52,450 bases of DNA. Source: Salinivirgaceae bacterium (lineage in GTDB: Bacteria; Bacteroidota; Bacteroidia; Bacteroidales; SZUA-534). This document shows positions 35,526 to 44,800 of this stretch, piece after piece (position 1 is the stretch's first letter; each line of letters begins with the position of its first letter). The stretch is taken from the NCBI GenBank assembly GCA_016342715.1, contig JAEINW010000014.1, forward strand, positions 1 through 52,450. Direction: 5' to 3'. Under the pieces are notes generated by a model that had not been told where the DNA came from, did not search any database, and saw nothing but the letters and a program-made list of their open reading frames with translations. The position numbers and the translations under genes were made by a program.

Positions 35526-36695
35526 ATGAAAAGAATAGTTTATATATTTATATTATTCAACTTATTAGCTAATCAACTTAAAGCACAAGATAAATTGACA
35601 ATCAATGGATATATTTCCACCGTGGGCCAATCTATTATGATAAAAGATTCAGCTGATAATTTAGATGCTCAAAGCGATTTGATTATTCATAATCGGATAA
35701 ATATTACTTATTATCCTAACGATAAAATTACCGGGCATTTAGAGTTTCGCAATCAGTTTGTTGTTGGTGAGATGGCTAAAAACACTCCAAATTATGCAAA
35801 GCAATTTTCTAAGGATAAAGGCATGGTTGATTTAAATTGGAACTGGTTTGAGTGTGACAACAATTTACTTAATACTCAAATTGATAGAGCCTATTTGGAA
35901 TATGTAAATGGAAAATTAGAATTGAGCCTGGGACGACAGCGTATAAATTGGGGAAGAACTCTGGTTTGGAATCCTAACGATTTGTTTAATGCTTACTCAT
36001 ATTACGATTTTGACTATATGGAAAAACCCGGCGCCGACGCACTTCGTGCGTTATATTACACAGGTATGGCGTCGTCGGTAGAGATAGTTGCAAAGATGGA
36101 TAGTGCTGAAAACTTAACCCTTGCAGGCTTGACAAAACTTAACAATTGGGGCTATGATTTTCAAATATTGGCTGGATATGTCAATTCTGAAGACTATATC
36201 ATTGGTGGTGGTTGGGAAGGAAACATAAAATCCTTTGCCTTTCGTGGGGAGATGAGCTATTATCAACCTGAAAAAAATTTCGCCGACACCTCCGGTGTAT
36301 TCTTGTTTTCGGTGGGTGCCGATTATGCCTTCGAAAATTCAATGATGGTTCAGTTTGAATTTTTGTATAATGACAATAAAGTGTTGAATAGTCCTTTGGA
36401 ATTATTTTCTGGAGCGCCGCAAAATTCAAAAAGTCTTTCGTTTTCTGAAACCAATTATTTTGGAAACATTAGTTATCCTATATTACCAATTTTAACGGTA
36501 AATTTTGCGGGTATGTATTTTCATGATTATAAAGGGTATTTTTTAATGCCTGGAGTTGATGTATCACTTAAAGACAACTTGGTTTTTACGACTTCTGCTC
36601 AGTATTTTAACCTTGAATTTGAGAATCCATATACTGGGGTTTCATCAAGAGTAGGAACTACCATTGCCTTTGCACGGTTAAAGTGGAATTTTTAA
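35526..36695 (+). CDS. Outer-membrane beta-barrel protein of the transport cluster
   Basis: The 389-residue product (start at ATG 35526, giving a proper signal peptide MKRIVYIFILFNLLANQLKAQ; a GTG ten codons upstream lies in the parS-like site) is a beta-barrel: repeated amphipathic strands such as KLELSLGRQRINWGRTLVWNPNDLFN, DFQILAGYVNSEDYIIGGGWEG, SMMVQFEFLYNDN, and a final strand ending LKWNF with terminal Phe. The GRQ-RxNWG...NPND segment resembles porin-like DUF1302/alginate-export-type barrels. It follows the ABC ATPase and may be the outer-membrane exit or an acceptor for the system. Confidence 0.75.
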   Translation: MKRIVYIFILFNLLANQLKAQDKLTINGYISTVGQSIMIKDSADNLDAQSDLIIHNRINITYYPNDKITGHLEFRNQFVVGEMAKNTPNYAKQFSKDKGMVDLNWNWFECDNNLLNTQIDRAYLEYVNGKLELSLGRQRINWGRTLVWNPNDLFNAYSYYDFDYMEKPGADALRALYYTGMASSVEIVAKMDSAENLTLAGLTKLNNWGYDFQILAGYVNSEDYIIGGGWEGNIKSFAFRGEMSYYQPEKNFADTSGVFLFSVGADYAFENSMMVQFEFLYNDNKVLNSPLELFSGAPQNSKSLSFSETNYFGNISYPILPILTVNFAGMYFHDYKGYFLMPGVDVSLKDNLVFTTSAQYFNLEFENPYTGVSSRVGTTIAFARLKWNF

Positions 36696-36710
36696 TTTTT
36701 TTATATTAAT

Positions 36711-36786
36711 AACCCAGAGTTTCATATTGATAGTAAAATACTAATCGGTTAATTATTATTTTCAAAATAACTCTGTCAGGGTTAAA
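36711..36786. repeat. REP-like hairpin, copy b
   Basis: AACCC-AGAGTTTCA (36711-36724) faces AACTCTGTCAGGGTT (36769-36784). The left arm lacks TGAC found in the other copies. It lies 46 bp upstream of the RAYT gene. Confidence 0.7.
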
Positions 36787-36832
36787 TATAAAAAATTAAT
36801 AAAAATTTTATAAATTTGGTTAAAACCAGTTT

Positions 36833-37399
36833 ATGCAAGGCACATTACCTATTGAACCAGGAAAATATTACCACATTTTTAATCAAGGAGTTAGTGGAAC
36901 TAATTTGTTTGCTGACGCAAAAAACTATGAATATTTTCTGCATCTGTATAACAAATACATAAACCCAAATTTTACAACTTTTGCCTGGTGTTTAATGCCT
37001 AATCATTTTCATTTATTGATTCGTGTAAACGATAATTTGCAAAAACCACCGCACCAATATTTTTCAAATTTGTTTAATGCCTATACTCAGGCTTTTAATA
37101 AATGGCATAAAAGACGTGGTACACTTTTTCAGCGACCCTTTAAACGGAGGTTGGTAGCCGATGAAAAGTATTTCCGGACATTGGTAGTTTATATTCATAA
37201 CAATCCAGTACACCACAGGTTTGTTTCTGATGCTATTGAGTGGGGTTGGAGTAGTTATTTGTCGTACTTAAGCAATAAACCAACAAAACTTGATCGTGCG
37301 ACCGTTATTGATTGGTTTGGCGGAAAAAATAATTTGGAATACATGCACCAACAAGCTATTGATTTTGAATTATTAAAACTATTTGGGGAGTTGGAGTAA
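36833..37399 (+). CDS. REP-associated tyrosine transposase (RAYT, Y1/TnpA_REP family)
   Basis: A 188-residue single-strand DNA transposase of the IS200/IS605 Y1 superfamily. The HUH motif is H58-F-H60 in CLMPNHFHLLIRV, and the probable nucleophile is Y120 in VVYIHNNPVHHRF; the GTLFQRPFKRR segment is typical. These domesticated enzymes act on REP palindromes in the same genome. Palindromes with the same arms lie 46 bp upstream and 20 bp downstream, and also before the upstream barrel gene, so this is a REP-RAYT unit (REPtron). Confidence 0.92.
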   Translation: MQGTLPIEPGKYYHIFNQGVSGTNLFADAKNYEYFLHLYNKYINPNFTTFAWCLMPNHFHLLIRVNDNLQKPPHQYFSNLFNAYTQAFNKWHKRRGTLFQRPFKRRLVADEKYFRTLVVYIHNNPVHHRFVSDAIEWGWSSYLSYLSNKPTKLDRATVIDWFGGKNNLEYMHQQAIDFELLKLFGELE

Positions 37400-37418
37400 A
37401 AAAAAAAGTTTTGCTATT

Positions 37419-37661
37419 CCTGACAGAGTTTCAAAATGAATAGTAGATTGTCAAAAATTTATCGGTTGTGTTTCAAAACAACTCTGTCAGGGATAGTTTT
37501 AAAATGAATAGTAGATTGTCAAAAATTTAACGGTTGTGTTTCAAAATAACTCTGTCAGCGATAAACGATAAATTTAACCAATACCCCTGTCATAGTTCAA
37601 TTAGTAAACAGCATATTAAATAATTAGCATTACTGTTTCAAATAAACTTTGACAGGGTTAT
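37419..37661. repeat. REP-like hairpin array, copies c, d and e
   Basis: Copy c: CCTGACAGAGTT (37419-37430) with AACTCTGTCAGG (37480-37491). Copy d (about 37495-37560) is a near-exact tandem duplication of copy c's centre and right arm, ending CTCTGTCAGCG. Copy e (37583-37661) has the arms ACCCCTGTCATAGTT and AACTTTGACAGGGTT, more diverged. The three lie between the RAYT gene and pgk. Confidence 0.75.
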
Positions 37662-37681
37662 AATAATATATAATAATAAAT

Positions 37682-38866
37682 CTATTCCGTTACCGCTTTA
37701 ATTCCAGGTAAAATTTTTCCTTCTAAGAATTCTAATGAAGCACCACCACCTGTTGATATGTGACTCATTTTGTCAGCCAAACCACTTTGGTTTACAGCAG
37801 CAACCGAATCGCCACCACCAATAATTGAAATGGCATCAGATTCGGCTACAGCTTTACAAATACCAAATGTTCCATGTGAAAAGTTTGGCATTTCGAAACA
37901 ACCCATTGGGCCATTCCAAATAACGGTTTTTGCAGTAGCTATTTCTGTCGAATAAAGAATTGTGGTTTCTGGTCCTATGTCTAAAGCCATTCTTCCTTCA
38001 GGAATTTCAACCCCAACGGTTTCAATGCTTGCATCGTTATCAAATTTATCGGCAGCTAAATTATCAATGGGTAACAAAAACTTAACACCCTTGGCTTCAG
38101 CATCTTTAAGAATTTGTTTGGCAGTATCAACCAATTCTTCTTCAACCAAGGAGTTTCCAATAGCATGACCCTGTGCTTTGTAAAAAGTATAAGCCATTCC
38201 TCCGCCAATTAATATTGTGTCTACCTTTTCCAGCAGCGATTTTAAAACTTCGAGTTTACCAGAAACCTTTGCTCCACCAACAATGGCAATAAATGGCTTT
38301 TCAGGATTTGCTACCGTGTCACCTAAAAATTTAATTTCTTTTTCAAGCAATAAACCAGCCATTTTAACATTAACATACTCAGCAATAATTGCAGTTGAAG
38401 CGTGTGCACGATGTGCCGTTCCAAATGCATCGTTAACATAAACGTCAGTTCCGGCCGCCAATTTTTTAGCAAATTCAGGCATGGCTTCTTTGTCTTTATT
38501 TTCGGCCTTGTAAAAACGTAAATTTTCCAACACCAACACTTCGCCTGCTTTCAAATCAGCTTTAGCTTGCATTACTTTATCGCCGATACAATCGTCCACA
38601 AATTTGGCTTCAAAACCCAATTGTTTTGATAGTTCTGGCATGATATGTTTCAAAGAGAATTTTTCTTCTGGTCCGTCTTTTGGCCGGCCAAGGTGAGACA
38701 TAAGGATGGCAGATCCGCCATCGGCAAGAATTTTTTTAATAGTTGGCATAGCACCAATAATTCTGGTATTATCGGTAACTTCAAATTTGTCGTTCAAGGG
38801 AACATTAAAGTCCACTCGAACAATGGTCTTTTTTCCATTAAAATTGTAATTACTAATTTTAGTCAT
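37682..38866 (-). CDS. pgk: Phosphoglycerate kinase
   Basis: PGK transfers phosphate from 1,3-bisphosphoglycerate to ADP in glycolysis. The 394-residue protein has the standard layout: RVDFNVPLN near the start, LMSHLGRPK, LENLRFY, NDAFGTAHRAHAST, IVGGAKVSGKLEVL, LIGGGMAYTF, and the C-terminal nucleotide-binding motif WNGPMGCFEMPNFSHGT and GGGDSVAAV. Length and motifs are typical, so it should be active. It is alone on the minus strand between the REP array and the divergent oxidoreductase gene. Confidence 0.98.
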   Translation of the reverse strand: MTKISNYNFNGKKTIVRVDFNVPLNDKFEVTDNTRIIGAMPTIKKILADGGSAILMSHLGRPKDGPEEKFSLKHIMPELSKQLGFEAKFVDDCIGDKVMQAKADLKAGEVLVLENLRFYKAENKDKEAMPEFAKKLAAGTDVYVNDAFGTAHRAHASTAIIAEYVNVKMAGLLLEKEIKFLGDTVANPEKPFIAIVGGAKVSGKLEVLKSLLEKVDTILIGGGMAYTFYKAQGHAIGNSLVEEELVDTAKQILKDAEAKGVKFLLPIDNLAADKFDNDASIETVGVEIPEGRMALDIGPETTILYSTEIATAKTVIWNGPMGCFEMPNFSHGTFGICKAVAESDAISIIGGGDSVAAVNQSGLADKMSHISTGGGASLEFLEGKILPGIKAVTE

Positions 38867-39057
38867 AACTGTAATTTTATGCTTTTATTAATTTTTGAGT
38901 TTTAAATATAGTAGGACAAATATATAAAATTGCAGCTGCTTTTGCTTATTATTTGCTTAGAAACCAACGAAAAACAAAACAATCGTTTGCAGAAACCCTT
39001 AGGTTTTGAACACGATTATTGTTCGATTTGTTGTATAATTAAACCGCATAATTTCGC

Positions 39058-39065
39058 TATTTTTG
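39058..39065 (+). promoter_or_regulatory. Candidate -7 box for the oxidoreductase gene
   Basis: TATTTTTG matches the Bacteroidetes -7 element TAnnTTTG, and a TTTG element lies about 25-30 bp upstream. The start codon at 39075 follows within 10 bp, implying an almost leaderless transcript. Confidence 0.35.
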
Positions 39066-39074
39066 CAGCAAAGA

Positions 39075-39650
39075 ATGAAAACAGTTATTATATATTGCCA
39101 TCGTAGTGATTCAAAACTTGAAAACAAGATGTTGAATACAGTACTTCAGGAGCTAAAGGTTCTTGGGCACGAAACCTATGTTGTAAATATTATTGGTGAT
39201 ATTTTTCCCGAAGGACTAATGACAAGTCAAGAGCTTGAATTGCCCACTGACGAAGAGGTGTCTGAACAAGTGAGGATTGTACAAGAGGAAATTGCTGAAT
39301 GCAACAATATTGTTTTTCTGTTTCCTCATTACTGGAATGAAATGGCAGCCTATGTTCGCCGATTTGTTGATAAGGTATTTATGGCGGAATGGGGTGGAGG
39401 AAGAGTATTTGCTTCGGATAAGAAACTAAGAAATGTCAAGGCTTCCCTAATTACTTCTATGCGAATTCCACAAATTTTATTTAGTTCACGTACCGCCGGA
39501 GGATATAGCGATTCCTTTACGGTTTCTATTTTAAAACTTTGCGGAATAAGAAATATCAAATGGTTTAATATTGGTTTGTGGTCCGATTTAAACCCGAAAG
39601 CCAAAGAAAAGAAAATTGAAAAGATTCGCGATTACTTCCAAAAATTGTAA
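39075..39650 (+). CDS. Flavodoxin-fold NAD(P)H oxidoreductase
   Basis: A 191-residue protein from the ATG at 39075 (four codons after an in-frame TTG). It opens MKTVIIYCHRSDSKLENKMLNTV, the FMN-binding loop region of the Flavodoxin_2 family (MdaB/KefF/NQO-like), with NNIVFLFPHYWNEMAAYVRRFVDKVF as the second flavin-binding segment. Such enzymes are quinone or nitro-compound reductases or ancillary redox partners; the substrate here is unknown. It is monocistronic and followed by a stem-loop remnant and a nitroreductase gene. Confidence 0.85.
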   Translation: MKTVIIYCHRSDSKLENKMLNTVLQELKVLGHETYVVNIIGDIFPEGLMTSQELELPTDEEVSEQVRIVQEEIAECNNIVFLFPHYWNEMAAYVRRFVDKVFMAEWGGGRVFASDKKLRNVKASLITSMRIPQILFSSRTAGGYSDSFTVSILKLCGIRNIKWFNIGLWSDLNPKAKEKKIEKIRDYFQKL

Positions 39651-39653
39651 AAA

Positions 39654-39743
39654 AAGTATCAAGTAATAAGTATCAAAACACAAGAATTACAATTTTTGTC
39701 TTGATACTTATTACTTTGTACTCTCTTCTTGATACTTGTTACT
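39654..39743. repeat. Stem-loop repeat resembling an empty S23-type cassette end
   Basis: AAGTAATAAGTATCAA (39661-39676) and TTGATACTTATTACTT (39701-39716) are perfect 16-bp inverted repeats; a second, TTGATACTTGTTACT, follows at 39729-39743. The style (repeated CAAGTA/GATACTT words) is that of sequences flanking four-helix-bundle cassettes, but no gene remains. Confidence 0.5.
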
Positions 39744-39824
39744 CTCTACTATTACTTATTTATAGTTATCCCTTCAGTTATTTATCCAATCTAATAATTT
39801 GCTTACTTTTGTTGGCTAAAAAAG

Positions 39825-40562
39825 ATGATAAAAATGAATCAAGAGGCAGAAATATTTGACAAAGTGGTTCGCGAACGCCGTTCTATTCGAAGATACGACG
39901 AAACCATTGATTATGATAAAGATGTTGTAAAACGAAGCTTGGAACGTGCCATTCTTTCTCCCAATAGCAGTAACATGCAATTGTGGGAATTTTACCGAAT
40001 AACTTCTGATGAGGCTAAAAAGAAAATTGCCTATTATTGTTTAGATCAACGTACGGCAACCACAGCATCGGAATTGCTTGTAATTGTTGCCAGACCCGAT
40101 AAAGTTAAAGAATCGATAAAGTTAAATTTATCTTTAGTTAACGACCCCAATAGTTTTGAAAAAGAAGACTTTAGAGAAAAACGCAGAACTTATTATAGCA
40201 AAGTAATGCCTTTGTTTTATTCTCGCGATTTTTTATTTATTCTTTCCCTAATTAAAAAACTAGTAGTTTTTGTGGTTGGTTTGAAACGCCCCATTGTTCG
40301 CGAAGTAACTGTTATAAATAAAAAAGTAACCATTCATAAAAGTGTGGCCTTAGCCGCACAAACCTTTATGTTAAGTGTAAAAGCAGAGGGTTACGATACT
40401 TGCCCTATGGAGGGTGTAGATTCCAAAAGAATAAAAAAATATTTGAAATTACCACGAAGAGCGGAAATAAATATGGTTATTTCTGTTGGACAAAGGGCAG
40501 AAGGCGGAATTTGGTATCCTCAGAAACGATATGAGTATGATGAGGTTGTGAAAGAGATATAA
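39825..40562 (+). CDS. Nitroreductase-family protein
   Basis: A 245-residue FMN-dependent nitroreductase-type protein. The opening VVRERRSIRRYDE and the SPNSSNMQLWEFYRI segment are the FMN-phosphate binding motifs, and the C-terminal half has the typical SVALAAQTFMLSVKAEGYDTCPMEGVDSKRIKKYL and the GIWYPQKRYEYDEVV ending. Length is somewhat above the family minimum because of an insert around residues 110-165. A second in-frame ATG lies at 39834. Its substrate is unknown. It ends at a strong bidirectional terminator. Confidence 0.9.
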   Translation: MIKMNQEAEIFDKVVRERRSIRRYDETIDYDKDVVKRSLERAILSPNSSNMQLWEFYRITSDEAKKKIAYYCLDQRTATTASELLVIVARPDKVKESIKLNLSLVNDPNSFEKEDFREKRRTYYSKVMPLFYSRDFLFILSLIKKLVVFVVGLKRPIVREVTVINKKVTIHKSVALAAQTFMLSVKAEGYDTCPMEGVDSKRIKKYLKLPRRAEINMVISVGQRAEGGIWYPQKRYEYDEVVKEI

Positions 40563-40590
40563 AAAAAGCCGAGCAATGCTCGGCTTTTTT
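40562..40590. terminator. Bidirectional intrinsic terminator
   Basis: AAAAAAGCCGAGC (40562-40574) pairs with GCTCGGCTTTTTT (40578-40590) over a 3-nt loop. It lies between the convergent nitroreductase and DUF4837 genes. Confidence 0.9.
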
Positions 40591-40591
40591 G

Positions 40592-41608
40592 TTATTTAGC
40601 TTTTTGCTTCGGTTTTTCTTTAACAAATTCCATGGAATGTAAAATCGCTTCTAATTCTCGAACGTAATTTCGTTTGTCGTATTTTGGAGCATAAACAAAA
40701 CCTTCCACAGTTACAATTCTATTTCTTTTTTCATCGATTTGCGAAACACTTACAAATGGACCGCCCATAAAGTCGCCTTCAACTTTCCATAATCCGCGAA
40801 CTTCGGCAGTATAGCTTTCATTCATTTTGTACGACCGAAATGTTGGAAAAACTTGCAACTCAGTTGCCATATGCGATCCACGATTTTCACCAGGAACGTA
40901 TAATTTTAAATACTTATCGCGCGATTTAATTAATTTATCAAGCGTAAAGTCTGTACTGTCTTTGTAATCGTAATAGTAAATAAATAATCCTTGAATCATT
41001 TGCGATGTTTCATGCGAAATCCAAATAAAATTGTTGGTATCCACATCGTATGAGTAACCCTTAGGAATGGTTAAATGAACACCAGTTCTTTGCTCAACTT
41101 TTTTAATTATTGGTTGTTCGGCGTACTTTTTATATCTTTTTGTTAAACGAACGTTTTCTGCTTTAAACAATAAGCTCAAAATTTTCTGATTGTTTTCGTC
41201 AAAAATTTCCATAAAATCCGACCGCGTTTTAGCCACAATGGTAATAACCATTTGTGGATTAGCCCATTTGTTATATTCCACATTTATGCCAAATTTTTCA
41301 GCTGAGGGAGATATGTTTGTAATGATAATATTTCTGTGAATTCTAAAAAGTTCTGAAAAAGCTTGCTGAGGAATATTTACCACATCAAATAAAGGCTCAC
41401 TTTGCGGCAATCCAGGTGTATCTTCTTGCAAAAGTTTTTTAAAGCCTTGCCCCGGTGTTTCTTGCCATTGGTTTTTATCCATTATTATTAATACTTCACC
41501 CGCACGACCCGATGCACTGGGAAGTAAACTTTTTGTAACCTTTCTGTTGTTACAACTCATAAAGGTTATTGCGATTATCGTAAATATAAAAAATTTTAAT
41601 TTTATCAT
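40592..41608 (-). CDS. DUF4837-family lipoprotein
   Basis: A 338-residue lipoprotein (start chosen at ATG 41608, giving MIKLKFFIFTIIAITFMSC with acylated C19; two upstream ATGs add up to nine residues). The body, with LLPSASGRAGEVLIIMDKNQW, GLPQSEPLFDVVNIPQQAFSELFRIHRNIIITNI and RGLWKVEGDFMGGPFVSVSQID, matches DUF4837, a Bacteroidota lipoprotein family of unknown role. It is divergent from the giant T9SS gene and shares a terminator with the nitroreductase gene. Confidence 0.85.
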   Translation of the reverse strand: MIKLKFFIFTIIAITFMSCNNRKVTKSLLPSASGRAGEVLIIMDKNQWQETPGQGFKKLLQEDTPGLPQSEPLFDVVNIPQQAFSELFRIHRNIIITNISPSAEKFGINVEYNKWANPQMVITIVAKTRSDFMEIFDENNQKILSLLFKAENVRLTKRYKKYAEQPIIKKVEQRTGVHLTIPKGYSYDVDTNNFIWISHETSQMIQGLFIYYYDYKDSTDFTLDKLIKSRDKYLKLYVPGENRGSHMATELQVFPTFRSYKMNESYTAEVRGLWKVEGDFMGGPFVSVSQIDEKRNRIVTVEGFVYAPKYDKRNYVRELEAILHSMEFVKEKPKQKAK

Positions 41609-41829
41609 TATAGCCATGTTTTTATTTTCAATCACAAATAAGAGATTTTTTATTTAAAATTTCATAAATTTAATTGACATAAATTTTTTTAACATAAATT
41701 AATTGAAGTTCAATAGATTAACATAACTATATTTTGATTAAAACACCTGTTTTTAATGAACTATTTTTTATTTATAGTGTTAACTTCTGGTAAACCCATA
41801 AAAGTATTATAAACTAAAGCAATGTAGTC

Positions 41830-44800
41830 ATGAAAAAAATTACCCATTTTTTTGATTGTTCAAATCAGATAAAAAAGTCTTTTAATATTGTGGTGTTTTT
41901 GCTAGTAGCAATTTCAATACAGGCACAAATTGTACCAACAAACCAATACGACTTGCCTGGATACCCTAATGTTGAAGCATATTATCCTTTTGAAAAAAAC
42001 AGCTTTGATTATTCAGGCAACAATAATGATTTAGTAATTTTAAATGCCATACCAGTAATTGGCAGAAATGGTGGCGAATTTGCTGCATATGAATTTAATG
42101 GTTTTAATTCAGCGTTAAAAGATGCGGGTGGATACGATTGGTTGCAAAACAATCAGTTTGCGATGAGCATGTGGGTAAAGACACAAACTATTGTAGACAC
42201 AAGTGTTCTTTTAATGCAACTTTTCCCGAGTAATGATATTTGGTTTGGTCTCAAAAATGACCGGTTTACATTTTCAAAAAATGATGGTGGGTCTACCACC
42301 TATACTTGGGTATCAACCGAATCCATATTGCCCGATCAATGGTATATGTTATCTGCAAATTACATTATAGGTGCTCCTGATACGGTTGAACTTTTTATTA
42401 ATGGTGTAAAAAGTTCTTTTACTCAGGAACCCAACATGGATTATTTTTCGCCTTATTTATCGTTACGCCATGTATATGGTGCTGCCGATTCTTTAGGAAC
42501 AAGCGGTTTTACTGGAGTAATTGACGAAGTTAAAATATTTAGCTATGCGCTTGATTCTGCGCAAATGATTGATATGTATAATCACGAAGTATCAAACCTG
42601 CGCGATATTACTTTTAAAGTAGATATGAATTACCAAATAGGGATAGGCAAATTTGATACGGGCACTGATTTTGTTGATGTGCCAGGGACTTTTAATGGAT
42701 GGGCTGGTGGTGAACAAATGGTTCATGAAGGCGGTGGTTATTATACTTTAACACTTAACAGTCAATATATTACCGATAGTCTTCAATTTAAGTTTCGCAT
42801 AAATGGCGATCCGGGAAATGAAGAATTCCAAGGAGGTGCTTATAGAAGCTGGGTTGTTGAAGACCGAATTAATAATTTATCGTATCTGTATAACGACGAA
42901 GAGTATACTAATAATTTAGCTATAGTTTCTGTAAACCAACCAAATGCCATGTCTTCTGGTTCCGCCGATAGTGTTGAAGTAACAGTAAAAAATCTTGGTT
43001 ATAATGTCATTGAAGGTTTTGATTTAAGCCTTGAGTTTGATGGTGGACTGCCCTTTACAGAGTTTAGGGCGGTAACCTTAAACTTTGGTGATTCTTATAC
43101 ACACACTTTTGATACTACTATTGATGTGTCGGCACAAGGAATACATGTTTTAAAGGTTTCTTGCTATTCCTCAGGAGATGAACAACCATTAGATGATACG
43201 GTTTATTATACGATATCCAATCTTTCTGTTGAATCAACTTACCCATATTATCAAGATTTTGAATCTGCAGGCCATGGTTGGTTTTCTGGCGGAAAAAATA
43301 GTTCTTGGGAAAGAGGGACACCTACAAAAAGTGTTATTAATTCGGCACATTCCGGATCAAATGCTTTTGTTACAGGATTATCAAGTACAGTTGCTCCTGG
43401 CGAAGAATCATTTTTAATAAGTCCTCGTTTTCAGGGACCATTTACAAATACCGCTGTTGAATTCTCATATTTTTGTCATAGCAATTGGCAGGCAGGTGCT
43501 GCCATTCAATATTCTAGTGATGGTGGAGTTTCCTGGATGCGTCTAGCGGATAATTGGACCGTACCGAATGGAAACGAAGACGATGTTCCGGCATTAGGCT
43601 GGACTGGCGATATGGCTGGGTTTGTTGGGTTTTATAATTATTGGAAAACCGTTCGCTATGATCTTGGTGATTTAGGCGGAGCTTCAGAAGTGGTTTTTAG
43701 AGTAGCTTTTGGTTCCGAAGAAGTACTTGATTTAAGTTCAGATGGATTTGCTTTTGATGATTTTAAATTCTACGAAAAACTAAATACCGATCTATCTATA
43801 GTCAGCGCAAAAACTGAAGATAACTTGAATGCCAATTTTGATGAATATGTATTTGTGTCGGTTTTGAACTATGGAAACTTAGACATTAATAATTGGCACA
43901 TTGAGGCCCATTTAGATAATGCTGAAGTTTTTACAAACGATTTTATTGGCTATTCTATTTTTCCTGGAGATGTGGTTGGTGAAAGTGTCGAAATAAATTT
44001 GACCAATTTAGCCGATGGTCCTTATAACCTTACAATAATAGCTTATGCCGATGGCGATGAAAATGAAAGCAACGACACACTTGTTATTTCAGGTGTAAAA
44101 ATGCCTACTATAACGGCATTTCCATTTACAGACGATTTTGAATCAACAATATTATGGAATGTTTATAACGATGATTTTGATGAAGACAAATTAATTGAAT
44201 TTGGTAGCGCTTCTGGCGATTATATCTATGGGGTTTATGCAGGTTCAAATGCAATGGCTACAAATGTAATTGGCAATGGAGGTTTTAGAACTACAGCAGT
44301 TGCAGTATCTCCTTGGTTTAATTTTTCAGGAATGTTCCGCCCATCCATTGAATTTGCAATGTTTAGAGAACTTACTGCAGCCGATCAAAATGCAATGGGT
44401 ATCCAGTGCCGTACCCGCCAAAGTGGTTGGCAACAATTGGGTGTGGTTGATCAAAATTGGTACAATAACTATTTAGATGGAAGTTTTGAAATTTATAACA
44501 AAGGACAATATGAAGGTTGGTCAAACATCGTTGATGGCGATTGGATGATTGCAAGCAGTTCTTTTCCTGAAATTGCTGATATAGATGAAGTTCAGTTTAA
44601 AATTTTATATTCTGTGGGCGATAACTGGAGTGGGAGTGATGGCTTTGCAATAGATAATTTTCAAGTTTTTGATAATCCTTTTTCCGATGATTTAGCTCTG
44701 ATAAAAATTGAATCACCTTCTACTGGACTTGGTCAAGCAAACGATACGGTGCGTGTGTTAATACAAAACCAAGGAATAAATCCTGCAACAGGTTTTGATA

